Part shown: one piece after another, positions 40,471 to 49,587 of the stretch | Layout of the letters: every line of letters begins with the position of its first letter | Numbering within the stretch: position 1 is the stretch's first letter | Origin: an uncultured Clostridia bacterium | Lineage (GTDB): Bacteria > Bacillota > Clostridia > UBA1381 > UMGS1253 | Direction of reading: 5' to 3' | Assembly: GCA_934457145.1 (NCBI GenBank) | Contig: CAKSHP010000007.1 | Coordinates: forward strand, 1 to 64,000 | DNA length: 64,000 nucleotides | The notes under the pieces: generated by a model | Told to the model about the DNA's origin: nothing | Database searches by the model: none | Seen by the model: the letters and a program-made list of their open reading frames with translations, nothing else | Program-made: the position numbers and the translations under genes

Positions 40471-41808
40471 TTACTGCTCTTCATCAAACTGCTTTTCCAA
40501 ATGCATAAATTTAGTGTGCGAACCGTCCCACCAAAGCTTAATCGTTCCGGTTTCGCCGTTTCTGTGTTTAGCTATTATACATTCGGCAATGTTTTTGTCC
40601 TGACTGTCCGGATTATAATATTCATCTCTGTATAAAAAGATTACTATATCGGCATCCTGCTCAATTGCGCCCGACTCTCTTAAGTCCGAAAGCATTGGTC
40701 TTTTGTTTGTTCTCGACTCCGGTCCTCGCGAAAGCTGCGAAAGCGTTATAATCGGTATGTCAAGCTCTTTTGCTAAAATTTTAAGCGACCTTGAAATATC
40801 GGCAATCTCGTTTTGTCTGTTTCCGCTGTCGCCGCGGGAATTTCCCTGCATAAGCTGCAAATAGTCAATCACAACCAAACCGAGGTTATGTCTTTGCTTA
40901 AGACGGCGGCACTTTGCCCTTATTTCCGCCACGCTCACAGCCGATGAATCGTCTATAAAAATCGGCGCCTTTTCTATCTGTGAAAGATTTTCGCCTATTC
41001 TTATCCAGTCGTCGGCGTCAAGACTGCCCTCTTTAAGCTTTGTTCCGCTGACCATTGCCTCGCCGCATATAATTCTGTTTGCAAGCTGTTCTCTGCTCAT
41101 TTCAAGGTTAAAGATAGCGGTTGTAACGCCGTTTCTGATTGCTGCATTCTGCGCAATATTTAGCGCAAAACTCGTTTTGCCCATTGCCGGTCTTGCCGCT
41201 ATAAGTATAAGATCGCTCCTTTGCAGTCCCGATGTCATCTGATCAAGATAACCAAACCCCGTCGGCACGCCCGACACCTTGCCTTTTTTCGAGTTCATCT
41301 CCTGCATCATGTTAAAGCTGTCGCCGAGAACCTCGCGTATGTGCACAATGCCGTTTGAGTCCTTGTTTTGCAAAATATCAAATATCAGCTTTTCCGACTG
41401 TTCCAGCGCCGCGTTAACGCCCTCCGGCGCATCATAGCCCAAATTCATAATCGAGCCGCCGGCATTAACCAGTCTGCGCTGCAAAGCCTTCTGGGCAACA
41501 ATCTCGCAATACTGCGTTATGTTTGACGTTGTCGGCACTCCTGCCGCAACCGAGGAAAGATAATTAACTCCCCCCACTGCCTCAAGGTTTCCCTCCTGCT
41601 TAAGACGGTCTGCAACAGTAACAATATCTATCGGCGAATTTGAGTTAAACAAAATCTGCATCGCCGAAAATATCGTTTTATTATGTTCAAAATAAAAATC
41701 ATTTTCGCTTATAATTTCACTGACAGCTGAAATACAGTTTGAATCAATGAGAATTCCGCCCAGCACCGATTGCTCCGCCTCAGCGCTGTACGGCATTGTT
41801 TTGCCCAT
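40471..41808 (-). CDS. dnaB: Replicative DNA helicase DnaB/DnaC
   Basis: The start is the ATG at 41806-41808 (GGAGG 5 nt upstream). 445 aa. The N-terminal domain begins TMPYSAEAEQSVLGGILIDS. The RecA-like ATPase has Walker A ARPAMGKTS, Walker B LVVIDYLQLM and the KHRNGETGTIKLWWDG C-terminal motif. It unwinds DNA at the fork. It lies 37 nt after rplI, following the common rplI-dnaB order. Confidence 0.97.
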   Translation of the reverse strand: MGKTMPYSAEAEQSVLGGILIDSNCISAVSEIISENDFYFEHNKTIFSAMQILFNSNSPIDIVTVADRLKQEGNLEAVGGVNYLSSVAAGVPTTSNITQYCEIVAQKALQRRLVNAGGSIMNLGYDAPEGVNAALEQSEKLIFDILQNKDSNGIVHIREVLGDSFNMMQEMNSKKGKVSGVPTGFGYLDQMTSGLQRSDLILIAARPAMGKTSFALNIAQNAAIRNGVTTAIFNLEMSREQLANRIICGEAMVSGTKLKEGSLDADDWIRIGENLSQIEKAPIFIDDSSAVSVAEIRAKCRRLKQRHNLGLVVIDYLQLMQGNSRGDSGNRQNEIADISRSLKILAKELDIPIITLSQLSRGPESRTNKRPMLSDLRESGAIEQDADIVIFLYRDEYYNPDSQDKNIAECIIAKHRNGETGTIKLWWDGSHTKFMHLEKQFDEEQ

Positions 41809-41845
41809 TGCAGCCTCCATCAAAAAATCCCCTTCCGAAAACCGA

Positions 41846-42295
41846 TTATTCGGCCTCTATCACAACATTTAATTTTCCCACAATTTCGGGATACACTTTA
41901 ACATCTATCTTCGTTGTGCCGATATGCTTTAATCCGCCGTCCGGCAAAACAAATTTCTTTTTGTCTATCACAATATGCTGCTGCATTTTAAGCGCCTCGG
42001 CAACATCTTTGCTCGTTACCGAACCGAAAAGTCTGCCGCCTTCGCCTGCCTTTGCACTAAGCTTAACGCTGAGAGTCGAAAGCTTGTTTTTAAGAGCCGT
42101 TGCCTCTTCAATCTCTTTTCCCTTATGATATGCCGCAGCCTCTTTTTTGCCCTCAATTGAATTTATATTTTCATTTGTTGCCGCAACCGCAAGCTTTCTC
42201 GGAAGCAAAAAATTTCTTGCGTATCCGTCGGAAACTTCTTTAATATCTCCTTTTTTGCCCTGACCTTTAACGTCTGCCTGTAATATTACTTTCAT
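41846..42295 (-). CDS. rplI: 50S ribosomal protein L9
   Basis: 149 aa from the ATG of MKVILQADVKGQGKKGDIKE. An ATG three codons earlier is also open, and AGGAAAGGG could serve either. N-terminal rRNA-binding domain with GYARNFLLPRKLA, then a long helix and the C-terminal domain. L9 reaches out from the L1 stalk. It lies between gdpP and dnaB. Confidence 0.96.
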   Translation of the reverse strand: MKVILQADVKGQGKKGDIKEVSDGYARNFLLPRKLAVAATNENINSIEGKKEAAAYHKGKEIEEATALKNKLSTLSVKLSAKAGEGGRLFGSVTSKDVAEALKMQQHIVIDKKKFVLPDGGLKHIGTTKIDVKVYPEIVGKLNVVIEAE

Positions 42296-42366
42296 TTTCT
42301 TCATACCCTTTCCTGCCGCCTTATATCATCTGCACTGTCCGCCGCAGATTTCAACGCAGCTTTTTA

Positions 42367-44403
42367 TTATTTCTCGCCTTTTTCTTCAAAATACTCAAAA
42401 ATCGCGTCGGTCAAACGTTTTTTAACCTCCTCAAACGATTCTCCGCGTATCTGCGCTCCGGCAACGGTCATATGTCCGCCGCCGCCTATTTTTTCAAGTA
42501 TAACCTGAACGTTCACTTTCCCCCACGATCTTCCGCTAACGATATTTGCCTCGCCGTCCTTTGCAATAACAAACGATGCCTCAACGCCTTCAATCTCCAG
42601 AAGCTCGTCTGCCGCCTGTGCCACCACAAGCCCGACATCTTCAATAAATCTTTCGCACAGCGCAAGCGCAATTCCCTTGCGCACAAATTTTGCACTGCCG
42701 ACAATCTCCGAGCGGTTGTTATAGTGCGCCATATCAATCTGAAACATCTTTTTAACTCTCACAGTGTCCACACCGTGTTTTCTTAAAAACGATGCCGCGT
42801 CAAATGTGCGCACGCCTGTTTTAAACGTGAAGTTTTTTGTGTCCATGCAAATTCCGGCATAAAGCGCCTCTGCCTCCGCCTTTGTAAGCGACACTTTGTT
42901 GTCCATATACTGCAAAAGCTCCGTGACAAGCTCGCTTGCCGAAGAAGCATAAGGCTCATGATAAACCAAAGAGCAGTTTTCTATAAAATCGGTGCTTCTT
43001 CTGTGATGATCTATAAGCACTATCTCGCCCGCCATTGAAAGAAGCTTTTCATTTTCCAAAAGCGCAGGTCTGTGAACGTCAACTATAATAAGCACAGTGT
43101 TTTTGTCAACATATTCTTCCGCCTCCTGCGGAGAAATAAACATGTTGTCATAGTCTTCCTCCGCTTTGATTGCGTCAATTGCCGCGTCAACGGACAAATT
43201 ATGCTCTCCGCAAACTATCTTTACAGGCTTGTTGCGGTTTTTAACCCCTCTTGACAAACCGACCGCCGAACCTATAGAGTCCAGATCGGGTCTTTTGTGC
43301 CCCATAATTACAACCTTTTCGTCGCTTATGATAAGCTGTCTTAAAGCCTGAGCAATAACTCTCGACTTAACTCTTGTGCTCTTTTCATGTTCGTTTGATT
43401 TTCCGCCGAAAAAGTTAAACTGATTTTCGTCTTTTATAACGGCCTGGTCGCCGCCGCGCCCGAGCGCCATATTTATCGCATTTCTCGAATATTCATCGTT
43501 AACGTTTATGTGGTCGCCGCCGGTTCCTATGCCAACGCTTATCGTTGCGGCTGTTTTGTTTCCGACATTTATCTCGCGCACCCAATCCAATATTTCAAAC
43601 TTTTTTTCTATAAGCGCCGCTAAATTTTTATGCTCAAAAAACATAATATATCTGTCGCGCTCCGGCTTTTTTAAAACTCCGCCGACAGGCTTTACCCATT
43701 CGTTCACCTTCTGATCGATTTTCGATATAAGCCTCGGCTTTGCCCAATCCTCCATACCGTTTAAAACATCGTCATAGTTGTCAATCATAATAATTCCTAT
43801 ATCGATTTTTTCATCGGTATACTTTCTTTTTATTTCTCTCTGCTCCGTTTCGTCAAGCCAGTAAAGCAAAACAAGATACTCGCCGTCCTTTTTGGAGTCG
43901 GGCTTTATTATACTGCCCATAACTTTATACACTTTTTCATTATATGTTACGTCAATCGAAATGCCCTCATGCATTCTCAAAACGTCGCTCCATTTTAAGT
44001 CCGTCACAATTTCGGATATATACTTTTCAAACAGAACCTGTCCGTCAACGACTTTTGCAAATCCCTGATTGTACCACGACACCTTTCCGTCCAAATGCGC
44101 CATAACCATAGGGAACGGAAAGTTTACCAAAGACTCTTTCGTCGCCGTGTCCATATGCGTATTAAGCTGCATTGCATAGTCTGAAACATCTGCTATATGT
44201 CTGCGCTTTTCCATTATTTTAAGCACAATCAGCCCGATAAACAAAACTGCCTCTGCAAGCGCTAAATATTTCAGGCTTATTTCATCGCCCGATAAAAAAT
44301 ATGTTATAACTGCACAGATTAATATCCCCCATGTTACAACGGATGTCATCTGATAAATCCTGTTTACAAACTGTTTGTTTTTCTTTTTTGCGTCAGAGTT
44401 CAT
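42367..44403 (-). CDS. gdpP: Cyclic-di-AMP phosphodiesterase GdpP
   Basis: 678 aa. It hydrolyses c-di-AMP to pApA and tunes potassium, osmotic and cell-wall homeostasis. Two N-terminal spans (about 18-60) are followed by a PAS-like domain (about 90-170), a degenerate GGDEF domain and the DHH-DHHA1 pair: GHKRPDLDSIG, then VLIDHHRRS, and GGGGHMTVAGAQ at the C terminus. GGAG lies upstream. It follows the YybS-like gene by 6 nt. Confidence 0.95.
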   Translation of the reverse strand: MNSDAKKKNKQFVNRIYQMTSVVTWGILICAVITYFLSGDEISLKYLALAEAVLFIGLIVLKIMEKRRHIADVSDYAMQLNTHMDTATKESLVNFPFPMVMAHLDGKVSWYNQGFAKVVDGQVLFEKYISEIVTDLKWSDVLRMHEGISIDVTYNEKVYKVMGSIIKPDSKKDGEYLVLLYWLDETEQREIKRKYTDEKIDIGIIMIDNYDDVLNGMEDWAKPRLISKIDQKVNEWVKPVGGVLKKPERDRYIMFFEHKNLAALIEKKFEILDWVREINVGNKTAATISVGIGTGGDHINVNDEYSRNAINMALGRGGDQAVIKDENQFNFFGGKSNEHEKSTRVKSRVIAQALRQLIISDEKVVIMGHKRPDLDSIGSAVGLSRGVKNRNKPVKIVCGEHNLSVDAAIDAIKAEEDYDNMFISPQEAEEYVDKNTVLIIVDVHRPALLENEKLLSMAGEIVLIDHHRRSTDFIENCSLVYHEPYASSASELVTELLQYMDNKVSLTKAEAEALYAGICMDTKNFTFKTGVRTFDAASFLRKHGVDTVRVKKMFQIDMAHYNNRSEIVGSAKFVRKGIALALCERFIEDVGLVVAQAADELLEIEGVEASFVIAKDGEANIVSGRSWGKVNVQVILEKIGGGGHMTVAGAQIRGESFEEVKKRLTDAIFEYFEEKGEK

Positions 44404-44409
44404 TTTTAT

Positions 44410-45342
44410 TTATCTCCTTTCCGCAATTTTGCGCATATCCGCAAACGAATCAAAAATTCCGGTAACGGTCATTGCCGGCGAAAACACAAGCGCCGCAAAA
44501 ACAAGCATAACATACATTAAAACCTTTTTTGCCCCGCTCTGCTTTTCTATAATAAATGCAAACAGGCTTATTGCGCTCACATAATAAAAAATCATTATAA
44601 GAAAGAGCATGCAAAGCGCCGACGCACACACAACAACATTGTTCTTCGCCGCAAACATATACACCAAAAACGAAACTGTCATAACCGCCGCACACATCTT
44701 GTCTGCCTTTATTTTCGTAAACGGCGCAATATAATCACACATTCCGCTCTTTAGCTTTTTTTCAATTTTCTTAACCACAGCCACGCAGACATACGAATAC
44801 ACACACGCCGCCGTAATTGCCGCAGCCGGCACCATACTCATAAACACAATATCAACTATCTGACTTATCTGACCCGTTGTGTACATATCCGCCGCGCCGC
44901 TTTGCTTTATAACATTTAAAACCTCGCTGCTTGCCGCGTCCGTAACCGCTCTTAAATCCGCCGGGCGCATTCCGTTTATGTCAAACGTCTGCCCGATTGC
45001 CAGCAAAATCATAACGGACACAAATATCCCCAGACAGCCGTATGCAACAATATACACAAGGCTTTTTTTGCCCCTTATCGCAAAATTTACTGAAAAAGCG
45101 CTCATGCATATAATAATGCCTCCGACATAACTAAACGATAAATTCACAAGACTGTCGGCCGCAAAAGCCAAAATTATGCTCACAATTATTGCCGCCTTGT
45201 TTGACTTTAACATACAGCAGCACACAGCCGCCGACGCACACGCCATACCTAAAATGTCAAATCCGAACACCCCGAAAACCATCATCGACAGCAGCAAAAA
45301 TGCATTAATCGCAAAAAATTCTTTATAGTTTTTATTATCCAT
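44410..45342 (-). CDS. YybS-like DUF2232 membrane protein
   Basis: 310 aa, about eight hydrophobic spans, with no enzymatic motif. The order YybS-gdpP-rplI-dnaB matches Bacillus subtilis. Members are predicted membrane proteins of unknown role, possibly linked to c-di-AMP through the neighbouring gdpP. It heads the transcript, with GAGG before the ATG and a consensus promoter at 45417-45446. Confidence 0.75.
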   Translation of the reverse strand: MDNKNYKEFFAINAFLLLSMMVFGVFGFDILGMACASAAVCCCMLKSNKAAIIVSIILAFAADSLVNLSFSYVGGIIICMSAFSVNFAIRGKKSLVYIVAYGCLGIFVSVMILLAIGQTFDINGMRPADLRAVTDAASSEVLNVIKQSGAADMYTTGQISQIVDIVFMSMVPAAAITAACVYSYVCVAVVKKIEKKLKSGMCDYIAPFTKIKADKMCAAVMTVSFLVYMFAAKNNVVVCASALCMLFLIMIFYYVSAISLFAFIIEKQSGAKKVLMYVMLVFAALVFSPAMTVTGIFDSFADMRKIAERR

Positions 45343-45416
45343 AAATTATAACCTCTGTCCCGGCGCAGTTTTTTATGCGCCCAAGTCCTGCTTTTCCATA
45401 ATTATACGTATTATAT

Positions 45417-45446
45417 ATTGTACCACACCGCAAGGCAAAATGTCAA
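45417..45446 (-). promoter_or_regulatory. Promoter of the yybS-gdpP-rplI-dnaB-tilS-hpt operon
   Basis: Minus strand TTGACA (45441-45446), 18 nt, TACAAT (45417-45422). The six genes downstream are spaced 37 nt or less, or overlap. Confidence 0.65.
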
Positions 45447-45507
45447 CTGTTTATTAAAGGTTTGCCCGCAGCTTAGAAAAATCTTTTGTTTTTCATTTTA
45501 AAAACGC

Positions 45508-45536
45508 TTGATATTGTTTTTGCTTTGTGCTATAAT
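45508..45536 (+). promoter_or_regulatory. Promoter of the SLOG-family gene
   Basis: TTGATA (45508-45513), 17 nt, TATAAT (45531-45536). It yields a leader of about 160 nt before the ATG at 45704, which contains a terminator-like hairpin. Confidence 0.65.
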
Positions 45537-45645
45537 AGCCTCACCGCCGATTTTACTTAATACCAAAATAAAATTCATTTGAAATTCTGTGTTATTGTAA
45601 AATTGTGTGGCAGCATTTTTTAAGCAAAGTCCGTGCGTTTTTTGC

Positions 45646-45680
45646 GTGCGGCACGTTTTTTATCTGCCGCACATTTTTTT
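45646..45680 (+). terminator. Leader terminator (possible attenuator) upstream of the SLOG gene
   Basis: GTGCGGCA (45646-45653) pairs with TGCCGCAC (45665-45672), followed by A then seven T's (45674-45680). It lies inside the leader, 23 nt before the start codon. A competing stem CGTGC/GCACG (45632-45636 with 45651-45655) overlaps its 5' arm, and GTGTGGCAG (45604-45612) could capture the 3' arm. The remaining 45343-45703 sequence holds only the two divergent promoters. Confidence 0.5.
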
Positions 45681-45703
45681 ATCACAAAGGAAGCCACAAA
45701 ATT

Positions 45704-46195
45704 ATGGACATAATAAATAACACCCTTCACCGCTGCTGCTTCACCGGTCACCGTCCCGAAAAATTAACCGTGTCCGAAAGCGAGGCAAAAGCGCTTTTAA
45801 AAAAAGAAATAAAAAATTCAATAGACAGCGGCTTTAACTGCTTTATCTGCGGAATGTCAAGAGGAATTGACCTATGGGCAGGGCAAATCGTTTTAAACTT
45901 TAAAAAGGAAAACGAAAATATAAAGCTTATATGCGCCTCACCGTTTTTCGGTTTTGAAAGGCGCTGGAGCGCATGTGACAAACGGCTTTATAACGAAATT
46001 CTAAACAGTGCCGACCTTGTAAAATTTGTCTGCCGTCACTACTATGCCGGCTGTTTTCAAATAAGAAACCGCTACATGGTCGACAACTGCTCAAAAGTTA
46101 TCGCAGCCTACAGCGGCGCCCCCGGCGGCACCAAGAACACCATTAACTACGCACTTTCAAAAAATATAGAGGTTGTAAACATTTTAGATATGTAG
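45704..46195 (+). CDS. SLOG-family (DUF1273/YpsA-like) protein
   Basis: 163 aa from ATG 45704 with AAAGGAAG upstream; the open frame goes back to 45605 through the attenuator and is not used. It opens with CCFTGHRPEKL, then FICGMSRGIDLWAGQIVL and a C-terminal SGAPGGTKNTINYAL. These are the nucleotide-binding loops of the SMF/DprA-LOG (Rossmann) fold. In Bacillus, YpsA affects cell division and oxidative stress; other members are thought to sense or cleave nucleotides. It is alone in its transcript and ends at a strong terminator. Confidence 0.85.
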   Translation: MDIINNTLHRCCFTGHRPEKLTVSESEAKALLKKEIKNSIDSGFNCFICGMSRGIDLWAGQIVLNFKKENENIKLICASPFFGFERRWSACDKRLYNEILNSADLVKFVCRHYYAGCFQIRNRYMVDNCSKVIAAYSGAPGGTKNTINYALSKNIEVVNILDM

Positions 46196-46197
46196 TA

Positions 46198-46240
46198 AAA
46201 AAGTGCTGTTTTGCGCGAATTGCGCAAAACAGCACTTTTT
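46198..46240. terminator. Strong bidirectional terminator
   Basis: A perfect 19-bp stem (46198-46216 with 46222-46240) with a GAATT loop, A-run on one side and T-run on the other. It ends both the SLOG gene and the convergent five-gene operon. Confidence 0.85.
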
Positions 46241-46241
46241 A

Positions 46242-47801
46242 TTATTTATATATAATTATTTCCTTTATCGCATTCCAGTTGCTCTTTGAATTTCCGTTAC
46301 ATTCTATCTTCACATAACGCGCCTTTTTGCCCTCTCCGAACGAAACATCCTCATATCCGGCATTTGTTCCGCTCGTCTGCCCGTCATATACAAGCTCGAA
46401 ATTCTGATTGTCGTCTGATAAATAAACCTTGTAATATGCAATTCTTTCATTGCCCTTGTTCCACATAACGGACGCCTTTGAAACATCTTTTACCTCGCCC
46501 AAATCATATGTTATCCATTTTCCTTTTCCCTCGCATGACCAAACGGTGTTTTCATCTCCGTCATAAGAGAAAAATCCAAACTCATCTGCCGCAAACTGAT
46601 AATCATTAAAATAATCGTCCTTTATTTCCCATGCACCCTCAGGCACAGTCTGCTTTTTAACGTCTGTGATAATGCTTGCCGTTTTCATATCCTGATTCCA
46701 GTAAACAAAGCATCCCAGGCTTTCGGAAATAAATCTTAAAGGCACTAAAAATCTGTTGTCTTTCAGCATGGGCGCAACGTCGGTTTCCGCTTTGCTGCCG
46801 TTTATATACGCAGTGTTTGAATTGTTTGTTATTTTTATTTCAATGCCGTCCTTCTTTGCGGTTGCCATCTGCGTATCCGCATCATAGTCAACATCTGCAT
46901 TCAAAAGCTCAAATATTTTTCTAAACGGCACCATTATCCTGTCATTTGAAAGCTCGGGTGCCGTATCAAAATCAACATATTCTTTGTTAAGCTTAACCTC
47001 AATCGGCATCTCTTTATACAAAGGCTCGCTCAAAGGCGCCAAAGACCCTTCGGCATACTCTGTCGGCGTTTTAAACTCGCAGCCGTCGTCTTTTAAAAGC
47101 GCAATAATTTTTTCAAATTCCGCATAGTCTTCATCGGTCCATGCCGAAGGGTGTCCCTGCAAAACAAGATAATCGCGGTCAGTCTTTTGCTTATATTCTG
47201 CCTTAAAATCTTCAAACTTTGAAACAACCCCCGTTGCCGACTCAAGCTTTGCGCTCTCCGATAAATACTTTGCGTTCGGGTTTTTGTTTTCCTTATCGGT
47301 TGCAAGCATAACCACCTTTATTTCCGGGAAGTTTTCAGCTAACATCTGCTGCGTAACCAAAGTTGAATTGTTATAAGGCGAACCGAATGCCGTAACGGTT
47401 ATTCCGCAATAATCCTTTAAAATTTTCTGTGCCTTGCCGAAATCTATTGCCTGCTGCTCAGCACTGTTTGTTGAAAACTCCTCGCGCGCATGATAATATC
47501 CGTGGTTCCAGATTTCAACGCCTTCTTCATACCACGACCTCACTCTTTCATAATACGAATAAGGCGTCCCCCTGTCCAGCCTTGACACTATAATGCCAAC
47601 CGAACACTTAACCTCAAGCTTTTTGCACTCGTCTATAATTTTTTGAAATCCCTCGATATTTGACGCACCCATATCGTCAAACTTTAAAATTATAACCGGT
47701 CTTTTCGTTTCGGTTTTTTCGCCTTCTTCGGCAAAAGCCACAAAGGAAAAACCGCACATAATAACACACACCGCCAAAATAACACTTAAAATCTTTTTCA
47801 C
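46242..47801 (-). CDS. Secreted polysaccharide deacetylase with stalk and F5/8C-type domains
   Basis: 519 aa. A signal peptide (about 1-24) is followed by a NodB-type deacetylase: D42-D43 (KFDDMGA), H100 and H104 (NHGYYHARE) and the third motif FGSPYNNS. After it (about 268-385) come two copper-amine-oxidase stalk repeats, and then (about 395-519) an F5/8 type C or galactose-binding-like module (GKWITYDLGEVKDVSKASVM). It likely trims acetyl groups from cell-wall or plant glycans while bound to the surface. It is last in the operon with the two-component system. Confidence 0.8.
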   Translation of the reverse strand: MKKILSVILAVCVIMCGFSFVAFAEEGEKTETKRPVIILKFDDMGASNIEGFQKIIDECKKLEVKCSVGIIVSRLDRGTPYSYYERVRSWYEEGVEIWNHGYYHAREEFSTNSAEQQAIDFGKAQKILKDYCGITVTAFGSPYNNSTLVTQQMLAENFPEIKVVMLATDKENKNPNAKYLSESAKLESATGVVSKFEDFKAEYKQKTDRDYLVLQGHPSAWTDEDYAEFEKIIALLKDDGCEFKTPTEYAEGSLAPLSEPLYKEMPIEVKLNKEYVDFDTAPELSNDRIMVPFRKIFELLNADVDYDADTQMATAKKDGIEIKITNNSNTAYINGSKAETDVAPMLKDNRFLVPLRFISESLGCFVYWNQDMKTASIITDVKKQTVPEGAWEIKDDYFNDYQFAADEFGFFSYDGDENTVWSCEGKGKWITYDLGEVKDVSKASVMWNKGNERIAYYKVYLSDDNQNFELVYDGQTSGTNAGYEDVSFGEGKKARYVKIECNGNSKSNWNAIKEIIIYK

Positions 47802-47816
47802 ACTAACCTCTCCTTT

Positions 47817-48581
47817 TTATTTTTTTATAAAATTAACAAACCTTTCCAAAACGCTTTCAATGCGGTTGTCGCAATTTTCAAGCTCTTTTCTTGACGCCCC
47901 CTCCCATTCCGCACTTATATATGCATTATAATTATTTTCCTTTAAAATCTTCAAAACCTCCCTTACAGGCACTTCTCCTTCGCCGAAATCCGTGTAATCA
48001 AAGTCATGCTTTTGTAAATTGCGGCTTTTCTTTCCGTCCTTAATATGAACATGCGCCACGTATTTGCCTATGTATTCCCATGTTTTTCTGACAGGCTCAC
48101 CGTCTTCAAAAGGATGCATAACGTCCCATATAACAAAAACATTGTCTCTTTTAACATCGCAAAGAAGCTTTTTCAGCATCTCGCCCGTCGAAAATTCGTT
48201 ATGCGTTTCAATCCATATCTGTTTTTTTGTACTATCGGCAATTTCTCTTATTGCCATAACAATTCCGTCATAATCAAGCTTGTCTTTCTTTTCATTTTTC
48301 ATAACCGCAAAGTTTCCCAAAAATATGCGTATCGCCTTAACGGAGGTGTCTTTTATTTTTTCCAAAACCTCTTTTGCCGCAGATATCTGATTTTTGTCAT
48401 AGCCTTTAAGGCAAACCCCCGTGCCGATATCCGTTATGTTTAATTTTTCATCATAAACAAACGAGCCGTCCTTTTTCTGCCTTATTTCAACAGCATCAAG
48501 CCCGAATTTATCGCAAAGCTCCTTTAGCTTTTTTGCATCGCAGTCCATGCATGCAAGCGTTGAAAAACAAAGTTTATACAT
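47817..48581 (-). CDS. Sugar phosphate isomerase/epimerase (xylose-isomerase-like TIM barrel)
   Basis: 254 aa, AP-endonuclease-2/xylose-isomerase-like fold. Metal-binding positions are suggested by the ETHNEF, WDVMHPF, HVHIKDG and EWEG motifs. It probably interconverts a keto- or aldo-sugar or a sugar acid; the substrate is unknown. It lies 4 nt after the dehydrogenase gene and 15 nt before the deacetylase. Confidence 0.75.
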   Translation of the reverse strand: MYKLCFSTLACMDCDAKKLKELCDKFGLDAVEIRQKKDGSFVYDEKLNITDIGTGVCLKGYDKNQISAAKEVLEKIKDTSVKAIRIFLGNFAVMKNEKKDKLDYDGIVMAIREIADSTKKQIWIETHNEFSTGEMLKKLLCDVKRDNVFVIWDVMHPFEDGEPVRKTWEYIGKYVAHVHIKDGKKSRNLQKHDFDYTDFGEGEVPVREVLKILKENNYNAYISAEWEGASRKELENCDNRIESVLERFVNFIKK

Positions 48582-48585
48582 TTTC

Positions 48586-49587
48586 TCATCCTCCCACTGT
48601 CATCCTTTTTGCATATTCTCCGCTTATCTCAAGAGGCGTTATTTTCCCGTCTTTTGCTTCAAGCAAATTATCCGCAAGCTTTATCGTAATATACTGTCTT
48701 AAATCAATCGTCGGTCCCGCCATATGCGGCATCGGATACACGTTTTCCATCCTTCTGAGCGGACTGTCTTTTTGCAGCGGCTCATTTTCATAAACATCTA
48801 AAACCGCGTCGAACCGGTTCTTTTCAAGCTCGCAAATCAAAGCCTTTTCGTCAACAATTCTTCCCCTTGCAGTATTTATAAAAAGCGCGCCGTCTTTTAT
48901 TTTTCTTAGCTGCTCTTTTCCTATCATGCCTTTTGTTTTTTCGTTTAAAGCGCTGTGCAGACTGACAACGTCACATTTTAAAGCTTCATCTAAGCTAACC
49001 TGACTTGCATTATACCTTTCTAAAAAATCTTTGTCTATCGCATGCGAAGAATAAATTTTTATCTTTGCATCAAACGGCGCCAGTTTTTGCACCAAATGCC
49101 TTGCAATTGCCCCAAAGCCTATAATTCCGACGTTTCTTTTCAAAAGTCCTTTTGTATAATCTCCGCTTTGCGCCCAGCCGCCGTTTTTAACTTTTTTTAT
49201 GTAGTCCGGCGCGCGCCTCAGCCCCATAAGAATATACATTACCGTTCCTTCTGCCACGGACTGCGCATATATCTCATTTCCGCTGAAAACCCTGACGCCT
49301 TTCTGATACACCTCCTGCGAAACCAGGCTCGCAACGCTTCCGCCCGTATGCGCTATATATTTTACAAAAGTATCTTTTAGCATATCCTGCGTAATAAAAG
49401 CATGTCCCCAGCCCGTTATAACCGCATCGCAACCGCAAACCGCCTCTCTAAAGCTCTCTTCTGCAAGCTGTTTTTCGCCTTTTAAATAAGAAACCTCAAA
49501 TCTTTTTTCAAGATACTTTCTTGCATCTTTGTCAATAAATGTATTAAAAACATCCGACTTTTCCGGTATCGAAACAAACACTTTCAT
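48586..49587 (-). CDS. D-isomer-specific 2-hydroxyacid dehydrogenase family protein
   Basis: 333 aa. NAD-binding Rossmann fold with VGIIGFGAIARHLVQKL and the substrate-side residues in VSLHSALNEKTKGMI, NTARGRIVDEKAL and PHMAGPTID. It would reduce a 2-oxoacid or oxidise a 2-hydroxyacid. Its ATG overlaps the stop of the histidine kinase gene as ATGA, and it is followed by a TIM-barrel sugar enzyme. Confidence 0.8.
   Translation of the reverse strand: MKVFVSIPEKSDVFNTFIDKDARKYLEKRFEVSYLKGEKQLAEESFREAVCGCDAVITGWGHAFITQDMLKDTFVKYIAHTGGSVASLVSQEVYQKGVRVFSGNEIYAQSVAEGTVMYILMGLRRAPDYIKKVKNGGWAQSGDYTKGLLKRNVGIIGFGAIARHLVQKLAPFDAKIKIYSSHAIDKDFLERYNASQVSLDEALKCDVVSLHSALNEKTKGMIGKEQLRKIKDGALFINTARGRIVDEKALICELEKNRFDAVLDVYENEPLQKDSPLRRMENVYPMPHMAGPTIDLRQYITIKLADNLLEAKDGKITPLEISGEYAKRMTVGG

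Noticed and set aside
45605..45703. 33-codon N-terminal extension of the SLOG gene
   Set aside because: The extension passes through the terminator-like hairpin and has no ribosome binding site. AAAGGAAG precedes the inner ATG at 45704, where family homology begins.
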